Source of the DNA: Gelatoporia subvermispora B
Lineage: Eukaryota > Basidiomycota > Agaricomycetes > Polyporales > Gelatoporiaceae
Assembly (NCBI GenBank): GCA_000320605.2
Contig: KB445814.1
Location: 124,001-188,000 of the forward strand
Length of the DNA: 64,000 nt
Reading direction: 5' to 3'
In this document: positions 46,279 through 57,527 of the stretch, one piece after another
How the letters are laid out: every line of letters begins with the position of its first letter
Numbering within the stretch: the stretch's first letter is position 1
The notes under the pieces: generated by a model
Database searches by the model: none
What the model saw: the letters and a program-made list of their open reading frames with translations, nothing else
Told to the model about the DNA's origin: nothing
Made by a program: the position numbers and the translations under genes

Positions 46279-49200
46279 ATGCAACGAACATATAGCAGAA
46301 GGGGTTCGCAGCGTCGCACTATCTCGGAAGTGGACTCTGCTTCCTCTCGCATGAACCCTAGGAAACGGGCGAAAGTAGAAGTAGAAGTAGTCCAGGCCAC
46401 AACGCCGAGCCCATCGAAGAGCTCCATGAACACGTCGGAGAATGGTGACAGTGTGGCCGTGAGTGAGTTATTATCTAATGTCTCCGGACTGTCTTGAAGA
46501 AATTCCATGGATACGGCGGAGCATATGCTTGCGCTGGATGAGCGAGGCACGGTATGCATCCCGCGAGCAGGACGCTAATCAGGTCCTTTGACAATAGAAC
46601 AACGGTCGGCTAGCCGCGTTCACCGAATTGCGTCGCCTTCTGCCTCTCCTACAAAGGCTCGCATCACCTATCTGTCTCGGACGCCTTCCCGCTCAAATGA
46701 CGACGCGGATCGACCTCTTGCGGCGTCTCAGAAGACGATTCTTCGTTCAGATACCTTACTTGCCGAGGATGAAAAGTCTTCATCGCCGCGGAAGCCAGCA
46801 AAGGCTCTTTCTCAGCTGTTCAGTTTCTCGCGGTCGGAGAGGACGCCGGACAGGAGCAGCGGAGTGGCACGGCGTATGCTTGGTCGTTCTCGCACAGAAT
46901 CCAGTATTGGCAGTCCGACAGAGAACCGTGCCGAAGAACTCGGCGAAGGGCCGTCGACTCCTCGAAAACTGGTCAGAACGCAGTCCACAACAACCATTGA
47001 GTTTGACAAAGTGCCACCATCGACCTCGCGCGAACATTCTCTTACACCTTCCAAATCACACTCCCTCGAGAATGTGTCGTCTCCCGCGATGGTGCGGCCT
47101 GGGCTAGCCTCCAGTAATGTTCGTACATACGCCGGAAAATCGCGGTCGTTCCTTGTGGCTCTACCAACTTCGCAACTTGGCTCGCTGTCGAGAGCTGGTT
47201 CGATGTCGCAAGGGGTTGATGACGTTGACAGTTTACTCTACCAGAGTCAGGAAGACGAAATGGAGGTCCGCGAGTCATACACTGACCTTCGCATGCGGTG
47301 GGGTGTGGATACTTCGGACGATAATCAAATACCCGTATTTGAAACAGCCTCTCCGAGTGATGGGAGCAGACGGAAGGGCAAGGGGCGACAAATGGAAGTT
47401 GAGGCGGTGTCCCTACCGAGCAACATGATGAACGATTTGAGGAGTATCACCGAACTGCGCAGCAAAGGCGAGTCCCGACGATTTTTGGATGAAGTTGGGT
47501 ATATCTTCGAAGGGCTGGAGTCTTCTTGCGCCATAGGGGTTCGTAGGGGAAGGTGCGCAACTTCACTGGTCTCGGTGCAAGTACGAAATCTCAATCTTTG
47601 CTGTACAGCGCGATGGAGATCATCACCAACTTCTGCGATATCGATTTCGCCCGAAAAGCGAAGGCCGCTGACTTTATGGGCCGCACGTGGGAGATGCTCC
47701 GCGTTGCCGGTGGAGGAAATGGCGACAAAGTGAGTATCAAGTGCGATATATAGCACGGATGAATGTTGACATAAGTAGGTTCTCGACACGATCCTGATCG
47801 TCTTCGCTGCCCTAGTTGCCCGGGACCCACGTGATCTTGCAGACCTGGCCTCGAAGTCGGACTTCTCAACAGTTTTATTCCGCATGCTAGGATCTCTTGA
47901 GAGAAGAACTGATCCACTGTGGGCAATATCATGCGACCTTAGTGACGCGGAACTTCGCAAGATAGGAATATCGAAAGCTGAGAAAGCGCAGGTGCATGCG
48001 ACCGAGGATATTAACCAGTTTTTGGCATCTGATGATTTATTTCAATCAGTTCATCAATATCCACCGACTAGTGCGTAAGAAGTCAGGCGTTCTTGACGAA
48101 TCAGACCTTGTACGTGAGCAGGTACTAATAGGTACATGTATACCAAATTTGATCCTGGTCTCTTACGACTTAGATCTCATGTCGGTTGCTCATCTCTTTC
48201 CCACTTGTGGCACTCCCTTCATGGATGCTCGAACACAAGCACCTGTCCGCTGTACTGAGGAGTCTATCTTCGGAATTAGACCCCATCTCTGCACGCATCT
48301 CATCATACACATCAGGGCTATCCATATTCCCCTCTTCCATAAATCAAGATCTGCTATCCCTACACTATATCGACAACTGTCTACACCTCCTAGACGCTTT
48401 CCTACTAGGCCGCTGGTCGGCAGAGGACGATAACGATACCGGCCATGCCCATCAGCTTGATGCCCAGCGACAAGCTGGATTGGGCAAGGCTTTGATAGCC
48501 CTATGTATTGCCTGCGACATTCTTGTCAGAGATACCCAGTCTGTTGACTATCACGGAGCAGGTGAGTCGAGATCGTCAATCTTTGGGGCTTGACCTGAAT
48601 GCTTGAGTTCTATAGCCCAAAGATGCTTAGAGTCGGCTCTGCGTGTCCTCATCAATCTCACGCATGATGACCTTGACTGGTGCAAAGCAGCCCTCGAGGA
48701 TTCACGGACCATCCTTACACTCATGCGGATCATCATCATGTGCCAGCGACGACGCACAAGTACTGCTGTCAAGAAGGGAGAGGAGATGGATGATGGAGAG
48801 GCTGACTATGATGGGTCTACATCATCCCTCGACCGTTTATGTCTGGCGCTGGGACTTGTGACGAACCTGGTGCAAGTTGCTGACGATGCTAAAAGCCTTG
48901 CGCGCGACACCAGTACGTTGCACCATATCGCTGCCGAAAACCTTTCCTAACATGAGCCCCAGTGCTTGACTTTCATTGCACAGGCAAGCGCGGCTGCATC
49001 GGTTCCTGCTCCTGCCAGGCGCGCGTCAGCACACTAGAGTGTCTCGCCCTTGTATACATCCAGCACCACAAGTCGGAAGACCACATGGACACGGTTGTGC
49101 GGGGCCACATGGCAGTACTCTTCGGTCTCTTGATGCAAGGTTGTCTCGAGAACCAGAATATCCTGCTTGGCGCTCTGCCAGGCTCGTCCAGGAGACACAA

Positions 49201-49435
49201 GCTCACCTCCCTCATCACGAACGCCACGGAATTCACACAATTCTACGTCGAGTTCACCAAGCGAGTGTCCGCTGCTGTTCACAACCAGGAGGATGAAGAA
49301 GACCAGGGCATACACTTTGACATGCCTCCAAGCGATAGTAGCGTGGACAAGCTCTTGCGCGACACTAAGGGTGAGACGGTTGCGAAGAACGTCATCACCT
49401 TCCTGGAGAGACTCAGAGATCGCAGCTCGCGATGA
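46279..49435 (+). CDS. WAPL: WAPL-type cohesin-release factor
   Basis: Exon 1 begins at 46279 (MQRTYSRRGSQRR). The next well-supported exon is 46598-47552, followed by 47609-47729, then one from 47779 and several to 49435. The join between exon 1 and 46598 is not certain; a donor at 46463 keeps the frame, and a small extra exon near 46540 is possible. The N-terminal third is Ser-rich and disordered. The conserved WAPL region starts with LRSKGESRRFLDEVGYIFEGL. It continues with SAMEIITNFCDIDFARKAKAADFMGRTW, VLDTILIVFAALVARDP and FPLVALPSWMLEHKHLSAVLR. Later blocks are LHLLDAFLLGRW, SALRVLINLTHDD and LGLVTNLVQV, and the C-terminus is NVITFLERLRDR. WAPL opens the cohesin ring and drives its removal from chromosomes. 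Most C-terminal exons are separated by short canonical introns. Confidence 0.88.
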
Positions 49436-49529
49436 GCGTCTCGATCTCCGGCAGTTCACATAGAACAGGCGTTGGTATCATTAAACTATACGAAAGCATG
49501 GATCCATATGAATAACATACTAGACATCG

Positions 49530-49614
49530 AAACGACAACACAACGACAACACAACGACAACACAACGACAACACAACGACAACACAACGACAACACAACG
49601 ACAACACAACGACA
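49530..49614. repeat. 11-bp minisatellite, about 7.5 copies
   Basis: The unit AACGACAACAC is repeated head to tail with little variation; the last unit has a G (GACAGCAC). It lies in the convergent spacer between WAPL and the next minus-strand gene. Confidence 0.9.
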
Positions 49615-49668
49615 GCACTAACGACGACAACGATACACAAAGATAAGAAGTCGTGGGCCTCAGACTAG

Positions 49669-50523
49669 TCACCAACCCAACTTTAACGATGCAGCCATCC
49701 GCAGGAAGCTCTCCTCATTAAACGAGCTATCTGAGTGTTGCGAGTTCTCCTCGGCTGCGAAGTCGCGGGTATCGGCCAGGTTTCCTGCGTACGCTTTTCG
49801 GAGCTCAGTCAGCTCCCGAAAACTATTCTCCATGGTCGTATTCCGTGCGTTTTCATCCCATGAGAATTCTTCGGAGTAAACGGACGGGGTTGAGAATGCG
49901 GCGGTCAGGCTCCCGATGCTGTTTGCCTCCTCGTTACAGCTAGGCTTGTCCGCAGATGCATCGACCTCCATACGTTCCTGAGACGTCGCGGCCTCGAATA
50001 CCTTCAGTCGTCTCCTGATCTCCTCCCGAGCCTGTGCCTCGCCCAACGAGATCAAGTTCTGCGTTTGTACAGCGAATGGCGGCTCCTGCTTCATCTCGAA
50101 ACCTTCATCACGTCGACGTATGTCGGCGCGAGACTGCGCAGAAGAGAGAGGGATGAGCGACAGATGCGATAGAAAAGTGCCGCCGGGCCTGCGGCTGGCG
50201 TTTGTACCCGTGTCAACTCCTGTAGATGAGGGAAGCGCGTCGAATAGGGGTGATCCCTGATTATGGTACAGCGCAGCTTCCCATGTGCTCTGCTCATCCA
50301 GGCCAATGACATGGATCATCTGCTTCTGTAACGTGTTTGATGCCCTTCGTCTGGAGAACAATCGATGCATTGTACCGAAATCCACGGGACCGGGGGGTGT
50401 CTGCTTTCGGGTTGGAGAGACTCGGGAGGCAGCATCAGTCGAGGCTGCCCGGTGACAGAAGTTGAAGTGAGAAGACTTGATGACAACCATTTCTGTGTAG
50501 ATTACGGTCTTATTCTGCATCAT
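49669..50523 (-). CDS. Unknown protein, single exon (up to 284 aa)
   Basis: A continuous frame of 285 codons has protein-like charge and helix patterns: SLGEAQAREEIRRRLKVFE, RNTTMENSFRELTELRKAY, and a polar C-terminus ending RMAASLKLGW. No signal peptide, membrane helix or known domain is visible. The true start may be an internal Met such as that of MHRLFSRRR near 50371, since the first roughly 50 residues are less ordered. It converges with WAPL over a short repeat-bearing spacer. Function is not assigned. Confidence 0.6.
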   Translation of the reverse strand: MMQNKTVIYTEMVVIKSSHFNFCHRAASTDAASRVSPTRKQTPPGPVDFGTMHRLFSRRRASNTLQKQMIHVIGLDEQSTWEAALYHNQGSPLFDALPSSTGVDTGTNASRRPGGTFLSHLSLIPLSSAQSRADIRRRDEGFEMKQEPPFAVQTQNLISLGEAQAREEIRRRLKVFEAATSQERMEVDASADKPSCNEEANSIGSLTAAFSTPSVYSEEFSWDENARNTTMENSFRELTELRKAYAGNLADTRDFAAEENSQHSDSSFNEESFLRMAASLKLGW

Positions 50524-51338
50524 ATGATTGCGATCTCATGAGGACTCACTTGTTTGCGAAAGCAAAATCACAGCACGATACAGATTTCACAGCTAGCAGA
50601 GAGGCATGCTTCAACCGTAAAGCTTGCATTTTCTGACGTGTTGTCAACCTACAGTAAATTAGAGTCCAGTCCAGTTCCCTAGTTTGTCAGAATGATCAGT
50701 CGGGACCAAAGTGTCAGCCCCCTCGAGATGTGGAGGCACACGATCACCAGACCCCGCGCGTGGCCACGAGACTATTGCTCAGAGAATGACACTGGGACAT
50801 GAACAGGTATATGAGGGAATTTCTATCCGACCACGCTCTCATCACCGTGGGCATAGTCCGATGTCCCGATTCGGGGCACGCTGAGCACATGCTGTGAAAC
50901 TATCATATTTCCTCTAGGTGTAACCCACGTGTCTCTTTTGAACACATGCCGAACACAGTTAAAATGTACTAGAAATCTATCCTGTGCTCAGGATGTCCCA
51001 GGGATTTTTGGGAACATTAATCATGTACTCAAACTTTTCATACCTTGAACATCGATGGTACGTGTGGGGGACAAACGATATTTGAGCGATCTGGATCTAG
51101 CATGTCCCAAGTCAGGACATCAGTCTATGCCCACGGTGCATACAGGTCATCGCGCTAACGTCCAGAGTGTCAATCGAGCTGCAGTCATGGACATCGAGGG
51201 TAAAGGAGTTGGTTGTATCGGGTGCTTGCGACGCGCGTGAGTAGGTCAAATACAATGGCCGAAGGCAGTATCACAGCAAAATGTTGACAGCTGCACTAGG
51301 TCAGCAATCAAGTTGTTACATAGGGACAGATTTACACA
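50524..51338. other. Intergenic, no supported gene
   Basis: Only short frames without domains are present (for example 51055-51240). The region flanks the kinase on minus. Confidence 0.5.
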
Positions 51339-52758
51339 TTAGGATTGAGCGGGAGTGCTCTGGGTGTCAGTGCTTCGGATGGCCTGCTCCAGACATCCTA
51401 GAATGTGAGAGGCACTAGGTCGATCAGTTGGGTCGGAAACCCAACACTCCTCCATCAAGCTCCATATATCGTCCGTGAGACCAACATCCATGGCATAAGA
51501 CAGAGCACGTTGTGAGGGACGTAGTCCTTTCGTGATGCTCAGTACGATATGGCCAGGATTGGTACATTCGTGGAATGGAGTGGAAGCTGAAAAAATCTTC
51601 GCTAATCGCTCCGCAGCAATAGAGCAGATAATTCATATATAACTCACTTGCCACATCGTCATGGAAAACGAATAAACATCGCTCTGTACGGAGTAGATTG
51701 CCCTCCGAGTTGGAGAGTCAACATTCTGCTGCGGATTGAGTACCTCGGGCGCCATCCAAGGGATACTTCCATGTCTTACAGAATACGTAGGGGTCCTGAA
51801 GGCAGGATCTAGGCCTGCGAGCCCGAAATCGCATAAACAAGCTACCACTTTTGCTTTCGCGTTTCCGTCCGAGTCGAGCTCGTTGACCAATATGTTCGCC
51901 TATTGATAGTTAAGGCACCGCCACAATATCGGCATAAGTAGTGCATCGTACCCCTTTAATGTCGCCATGCACGATGTTCAATCGGTGTAGGTACTGCAAC
52001 CCCGTGCAGGCATCTGCCATCTATCGGTCATTACATACTAATCAGGACGGCTTCTACCACAAGTACAATAGATCCCTTACCAGCTGAACACGGTTCGCGA
52101 CTGAGCCTGAGTGCTTGAGATACGACATCACAGTTCCACGTTTCATCCAGTCACACACTAGGGAGAGGGAGGAAAGGTCCTGTTCGACACCGTAGAATGG
52201 GGTTATATTGGGATGACGAAGATGCTTCAAGAAAACAGTTTCCCTATAGAATACCTGAGATTGCCAACCGTACACCAAGACTTCACCACTGGCACGCTAG
52301 TTCATCACCCACTCTTGAGGATATTGTGGGATGCTCCACATCACGCTAGATAATGCGATATTTCTTGATAGCAACGTCGCGACCGCGATAGATACCTCTG
52401 TAGACGTCGGCCGAGGCCCCGTACGACACAGGATGCTGATGCCTTTTTTCAATGGTGACCGCGCCGGAAGGAGAAACGTCATCAGGAGCGCTAGTAGACA
52501 AAAAGAACGACTGCGGAAAACACCTGACACCGAGAATGTCTTCGGCACCGATCCTGTCAAGGACATACAGTCGGAGGTGATTTCCACTTCAAAGCTGACC
52601 ATGCTCAGTCGTTGAGTGAGGCTCACCTGATCGAGCACCTCCACCAAAGACCACGCACCGGCGCTCCCGACATGTACGCTATCCGATGTCACCGTGCCAT
52701 CATCACCGTACCACTCCGACCACGCTGATTGGCACTCGGTAAGACTCAGTAGTCCCAC
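51339..52758 (-). pseudogene. TKL-type protein kinase, possibly disrupted
   Basis: The minus-strand exons carry a kinase of the fungal TKL type. Motifs are SYGASADVYRGIYRGRDVAIKK (52430-52350), then YRETVFLKHLRHPNITPFYG, LVCDWMKRGTVMSYL, LQYLHRLNIVHGDIKG, CLCDFGLAGLDP, SIPWMAPEVLNP, and SDVYSFSMTMWQ. The last exon is 51596-51339 (IFSASTPFHECTNPG to the stop). The exon containing the ATP-binding lysine runs into TAG four codons after KK, before any GT donor that could splice to the next exon. The gene is therefore either inactivated or uses an unusual intron. The catalytic loop is HGD rather than HRD. A likely start is at 52758 (MGLLSLTECQ). The relative at 58449-62360 has an unbroken version of the same layout. 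Confidence 0.6.
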
Positions 52759-54366
52759 ACGTTCATCTTCGACTTTCCCGATGTCTTGTACAGTCTCTCT
52801 CTGTCTCTCTACATATTTACACTATTCCGATAACTCCTTTCGCCTATGGAGCGCATTAGTCTCTCTGCAATAATCTTGAGTCAGGTAGATCGACTAGTCG
52901 CTCGGCGTGCAGAGCCGCTGGAAAGCGAGGAGATGCCTTTAATCCTAACGCCAACCTCTCCTGGGAGAGGCGGGACCCCAGACTACCGCCCGAGCGCACT
53001 GCATGTACTATTACAGTTGTATATGTCACACACTGCCCCACATATAGGTGGAGTTACACGACAAAGAAGCTGCCATCCTAAAACGCTTCCCTACCTCTGC
53101 GCCGCCTCCCGAGACACGACCACTGCTACGCGCATCGCATAAAGTGCATCGCAATATTGCTTTATGCGCTAGCATAGTACGTGGAACTAGGGAATTTGGT
53201 TCACTCAGCCTCAGGATACCACATGAAGGCGCTGCCGAAGCGGTGAGCGGCGACGCCGCCCCACGACATGAGATGAGAGCGCTGTATTCAGGCCTATTAT
53301 ACTCCGAGCTACCATCGATACGCCGGGGTCGCAACCTAACTCTTCACATCTTCATGCAGATGCTCCCCAGCAGTCTCCTCAATCGTCTGGCGTATGATGA
53401 CTTCGATATCGACGATGCCATGTTGCTGGGACCGGAGGAGCCCTAGGGCCTCGTTTCCAGACGGGTACCTGGTGGCCCAGTCTACATTTGTGCGTTCTCC
53501 ATCTCTATACCGAAGGGCCTCAAGGGCAGCGCACAGGTGATTACGGCGAGCCAAAGGTACTGATGTAGCAATCAGCCTCCAGAACTTCAGCGCGCTCGAT
53601 CATGCACCTTCAACAGAGCTTCAGTACACCTTCGCTTTTCGATTTCTATCTCGGCTGATTCCGCAGACGCTGCTGCACATGCGGACTCAGTCCAATGGAT
53701 CGCGACCAATCAAGTGAGGGTCGATGGCGATAGGAATCCCTCTTGAGAGGGTCCGCTGAGCTGCACAGGCGAGTGCAATATAGGATGCTCACGTAAAAGC
53801 TGACAAGACGGTGTTCTCTAGAATGGTTCTTTGCACTGCCCACCTCAGAACAAGCAACTCTTTGAAGTGGTGTTCATCTCCGCACACAGACCAACAGGCT
53901 TAGAACTAACGCGCACAATGGTCTGGGTGGATTCCCTGGCAAATCCATCCCGTTTCACTGGCTGCTGAGCGCGGAACGCCGAAAAATCAAGCGTGTACAG
54001 CTTCATCGCAGCGCGATACCCTGCAGCCTGTGCATGACGCCGGTCCGTTCAAAATTTTCAACGTTCAGATAATAGGATTTCGTTGCCGCTAGCATGCTGA
54101 CATTCAAACTCAGCAATTGAGCTGTGTAGCATCGGTTTGAGTGATCAGTTGATAAAGCTTTGCGACGGCGTGGCGCGAACGTATATATAACGATACGGGT
54201 TGAACATTGCTCAATAGCTCAGCTCTTCTCATCCTCCGCACACCCCGCTCAAACACGTAACACACCCCCACATAAATACGTATCAGGCAGACTTCAGTAG
54301 GCGTCGGCTCTGTATGCTGCGCCATACACTTTCGCTGACATGTCTGCTTTGTTAGGACAGAGGACC
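52759..54366. other. Intergenic; one weak open frame
   Basis: A frame of about 130 codons at 53048-53446 on plus follows a plausible acceptor (CATATAG) and ends DDFDIDDAMLLGPEEP. No start exon, domain or partner is convincing, so no gene is called. The downstream end is the promoter of the short proline-rich protein. Confidence 0.45.
54181..54190 (+). promoter_or_regulatory. TATA box of the short proline-rich gene A
   Basis: The GTATATATAA element lies 186 bp upstream of the likely ATG (54367). The paralogue has TATATA at nearly the same distance. Confidence 0.5.
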
Positions 54367-54677
54367 ATGGATCCCAAGCCGGCAGAACCTACCAAGTAAG
54401 TATGAGCGGACACCTGCTGATGCGCTGCTCACATATCATTCCAGATTGTCTACTGACAGTGGCACCCTGTAAGCGGATAACATGTGGCTACTTATGGACG
54501 TCACATACTGAGCGATGTTCTAGCCCGTCTGTTGGTTTCTGGAGGCCGAAGGGCAGAGGGTCACAGCCGAGCGCCAACACCATGATCAAACCCCCCACTA
54601 CCAAGCCGGGGACTAAACCCACCTCCAAGTCCGCCTTGGATCCCGCCACGACTGACTCGAGCCCCAGCTCGAGCTGA
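54367..54677 (+). CDS. Short proline-rich protein, family copy A (68 aa)
   Basis: The exons are 54367-54395, 54445-54468 (24 nt) and 54524-54677, joined in phase 2 at both junctions. The product begins MDPKPAEPTK, continues LSTDSGTLPSV, then FWRPKGRGSQ, and ends in a Lys/Pro/Thr-rich tail (TKPGTKPTSKSALD). An upstream in-frame Met at 54340 would add nine residues, but the paralogue on minus at 63379-63787 lacks that codon, so 54367 is preferred. The paralogue has the same three exons, with exons 2 and 3 of identical length (24 and 154 nt), the same splice phases and the shared core SV-x-x-WRPKG-x-G. No domain is known. Conservation of the layout supports translation. The role is unknown. Confidence 0.7.
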
Positions 54678-54902
54678 AGCGATGGACACTGATGGACACT
54701 TTGGATAGTGACAATCCCATGGCATTTACTCGTCTTTTACTGTTGTCTAGTTCTTGTGGAGATGCAAATCGTTCATGATCGAGCCCCAGCTCGAACTGAA
54801 GCGATGGATATTGATGGACACTTTGGATAGTGGCAATACCATAGCATTTACTCGTCTTCTACCATTGTCTGGTTCTTGTGGAGATGCAAATCGTTCATGA
54901 GA
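54659..54902. repeat. Tandem duplication, 122-bp unit
   Basis: Copies at 54659-54780 and 54781-54902 differ at few positions. Both start GAGCCCCAGCTCGA and end GATGCAAATCGTTCATGA. The first copy includes the last codons and stop codon of the short proline-rich gene; the second carries the same stop-containing text outside any gene. Confidence 0.9.
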
Positions 54903-55205
54903 GCGCCCGGTGTTCGACTGTCGTCTTGAAGACCTTCAAATGACATGCGTACGTCCAGAACTGGCTCGCAAAACAGGGGCAGCAGCTCAAGTTTTGCCGG
55001 TATGCCTGACTTCTTGTCCCGTCTAAACTTTGTTAAGCAGTAGAAAATTGGCTTTCGATGCTGTATGGTAGTACAAAGCTATCAAGAATCAGCAATTGCA
55101 TTCCTTTCCTTTCCTCCATCATTACAACAAGGACCATACAGTTCACATTGTCCGCGCAGTTAGCAGATGTAGGATCCAAGAGTCCCAGTAGCGCTGAGTG
55201 AACGC
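54903..55205. other. Short intergenic spacer
   Basis: This joins the duplicated block to the 3' end of the fimbrin gene. No gene was recognised. Confidence 0.5.
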
Positions 55206-57527
55206 CTACTGGTTCGCAACATTCATCAGACTGCCGACGAATGTCATGATCTGGACGGCATGTCAGTATAAGCAGATCGCGTGACGATAAGGGATGAGCG
55301 TACCAGGCGTGGCCGGACATCGACGATATCTTCGGGAACGAGGAAGATCAGAGCGTTCATCTTGCGCGCAATGGAGATAGCGAGTTTGGCTGTATAGATG
55401 CCGCGCATGAGCTCATATAATTGTTTACGCGCAGACGTGTACTCACCGTTCTGCCGACGATCTTCGTAATCTCCAGAATCGCTGACGTTGATGACCAAGG
55501 TCGGGTCGACGATGCCCGGACGGATAGCCTCCAACAGGTCCAGGAAGAACAAGCCAGTCGTCAAGGACGGGTCTTTGAAGGAGCGGATTGGCTTGACACC
55601 CGGCTTCGCCTTCTGCGCAGTGGTGTTCGCCCACTTGAGGATCTCCGTGTCACTGATGGGGCGACCCTGACCAGCCTTGGACAGCTGGCTGAGCGTCTTG
55701 ACGATGTTCATGCTGAAGACACAATTTGAGTCCGACGTCCTTCCACTGAGATTGAGCGAAGACCCACCGCATCAACTGCCAGACCAAGCCAAGCACGAGG
55801 GTCTTGGAGCCGTCGACAATATCGGCTCCTTGGATACCGACCAGGTGCATGCCGTTCTGCTTCCCAAGTTCGACAGCGTAATTGCAGTTCTCCACTTGCT
55901 TGAAGCGCGACAGCTTCGACTGATTGGGAGTGACACCGATGTCTTCCTCTTCCTCTCCCTCGGCCAGCGGGGCAGAGTAGCTCTCCGTGACGCCACCCTT
56001 GGGCTTGCTGACCCGGCGCCAAATGACCGTGCCAGGGTGAATCTTGTCGAACGCCTGCAGGATGACGAGGCCGTCCTTGAGGTTCTCGAATAGGTTGAAT
56101 ACGCCGGGCTCGACGCCGAGCGAGTTGAGCCAGAGCATAAACACGCGTGCCTCGCGCTCGCCCTCTGCGTCAAAGTCCTCGACCACACCGTAGTCCTTCG
56201 CCTCCTGCTCGTCCAGCGGCTCGAGGCCCGGATGCGTGTTGAACAAGTTGGCGACGAACGCAAGGTTCAGGCGCGGGTTTCCGGCAACGAGCGACGCGGG
56301 TGTCAGGTACTTCCTGCACCCGATCTTGGCTGCATTTTGCAAGACCTGCAGCGGGTGAGCGACAAGAGAAGGTAGGGAATGAGCAGACTTACCTGCTCCG
56401 CACGCTGACGCAGGTCGCGCGTCTGCAGAGGCGCCCGCGAGCACTCGTCAGGCTTCAGCTGGTTGAGCAGGACAGTGTAGTTCTCGCCGTCCGACACGTC
56501 GCGGCTGAAGTTGTTCACCCTGCGGTGCCATCCAGCCTGCTTGAGATGGTAGTTGAACCACCGCAGCAGGATCTGGTCCGGGGTTAACCTCAGGAGGTCC
56601 TCCACAGTCTCGCCCTCCTCGCACAGCCGGTACAGCTCCGGGTGGAGCTTGATGTCGACCTGCGCGAGCAGGCCCCGGCGGATGATCTGCCAGATGAGAC
56701 CGAGAATGAGATGCTCGCGGCCCTCAGCAATGTCCGTCGGACCAATGTTCACGACGGAGCACCCGATGGCCTTGGCGGACTGGATCACGATGTTGTTGTT
56801 CTCCGTCATCTGGAACGCGTTGAGTGGCTTGCGCGGAGTAGGCTTGTTCAGCACACGCGGGTCGATCGTGTCGGGGACGGAGTCGTTGATCAGTTTACAC
56901 AGGATGAGACCGTCGCGGACCTCCTCGAAGATCTGCATCGTCTCGGTCGGGATAGGCACGCGCGAGCCAACGTCTTGGTCGCCTTCAAGGACCTGCTCAC
57001 AGATCAATGCACTGTAAGAGGAGCTGATGCGACGTAGGACATACCACGTTGATATGATTTGTGAACTCTGCCCGCTCATCCTCGTTGATGGTGTGGCTCA
57101 CGTTCGCGTTCGACCCTTGCACAGTGACCTTGCCCGCCTTTGACGGGAGAGCAGACTTTGACGCCTGGGTCCGCAGCTTCACGTTCAGCTAGGGACGATG
57201 TCGCGGTAGTCTGAGTGCGCGTCATACTTGTGAGCAGTCCTGGCGTACGTACCTCGACCCAATCCTCGAGCTCTAGCTTCCCACTCGCGTCCACACTGAC
57301 GTGCTTCAAAGTTTCTCGCGCACGGTCATACGACTCTCCTCCGGCCTGTAACGCCTGCAACACGCCCGCCTTGTCGATGCTGCCATCTGTGGATATCGCG
57401 CTGCTCGCGCATTCAGACCCTGGCCGCGTAGCATGCTAATTGGGACGTACTTGAAGCGATTGATGAGGTCAAACATCTCATCTTGAGAGACCTCGGGGTA
57501 TTTCTTTCGCAGTTTCAGGGCTTCCAT
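55206..57527 (-). CDS. SAC6: Fimbrin/plastin, actin-bundling protein
   Basis: This is a multi-exon minus-strand gene from MEALKLRKKYP at 57527 to the stop at 55206. The N-terminus has EF-hand-like helices (SQDEMFDLINRF, ETLKHVSVDASGKLELEDW), a spacer with HTINEDERAEFTNHIN, and four calponin-homology (CH) segments. CH1 has IFEEVRDGLILCKLINDSVPDTID and KPLNAFQMTENNNI. CH2 has PDQILLRWFNYHLKQAGW and DVSDGENYTVLLNQL. CH3 has VFMLWLNSLGVEPGVFNLFENL and FKQVENCNYAVELG. CH4 has ILKWANTTAQKAK and LTTGLFFLDLLEAIRPG. The end is IMTFVGSLMNVANQ after the last intron. The protein cross-links actin filaments in endocytic patches and rings. Order, length (about 650 aa) and the CH pattern match the family. 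Confidence 0.93.

Noticed and set aside
53048..53446. Possible 132-residue protein at 53.0-53.4 kb
   Set aside because: It has no ATG in frame and no convincing first exon. It is kept only as a note on the intergenic entry.
55677..57037. Long plus-strand open frames across the fimbrin gene
   Set aside because: They are antisense to conserved fimbrin exons and reflect the codon bias of a GC-rich gene, with no domain or splice support.
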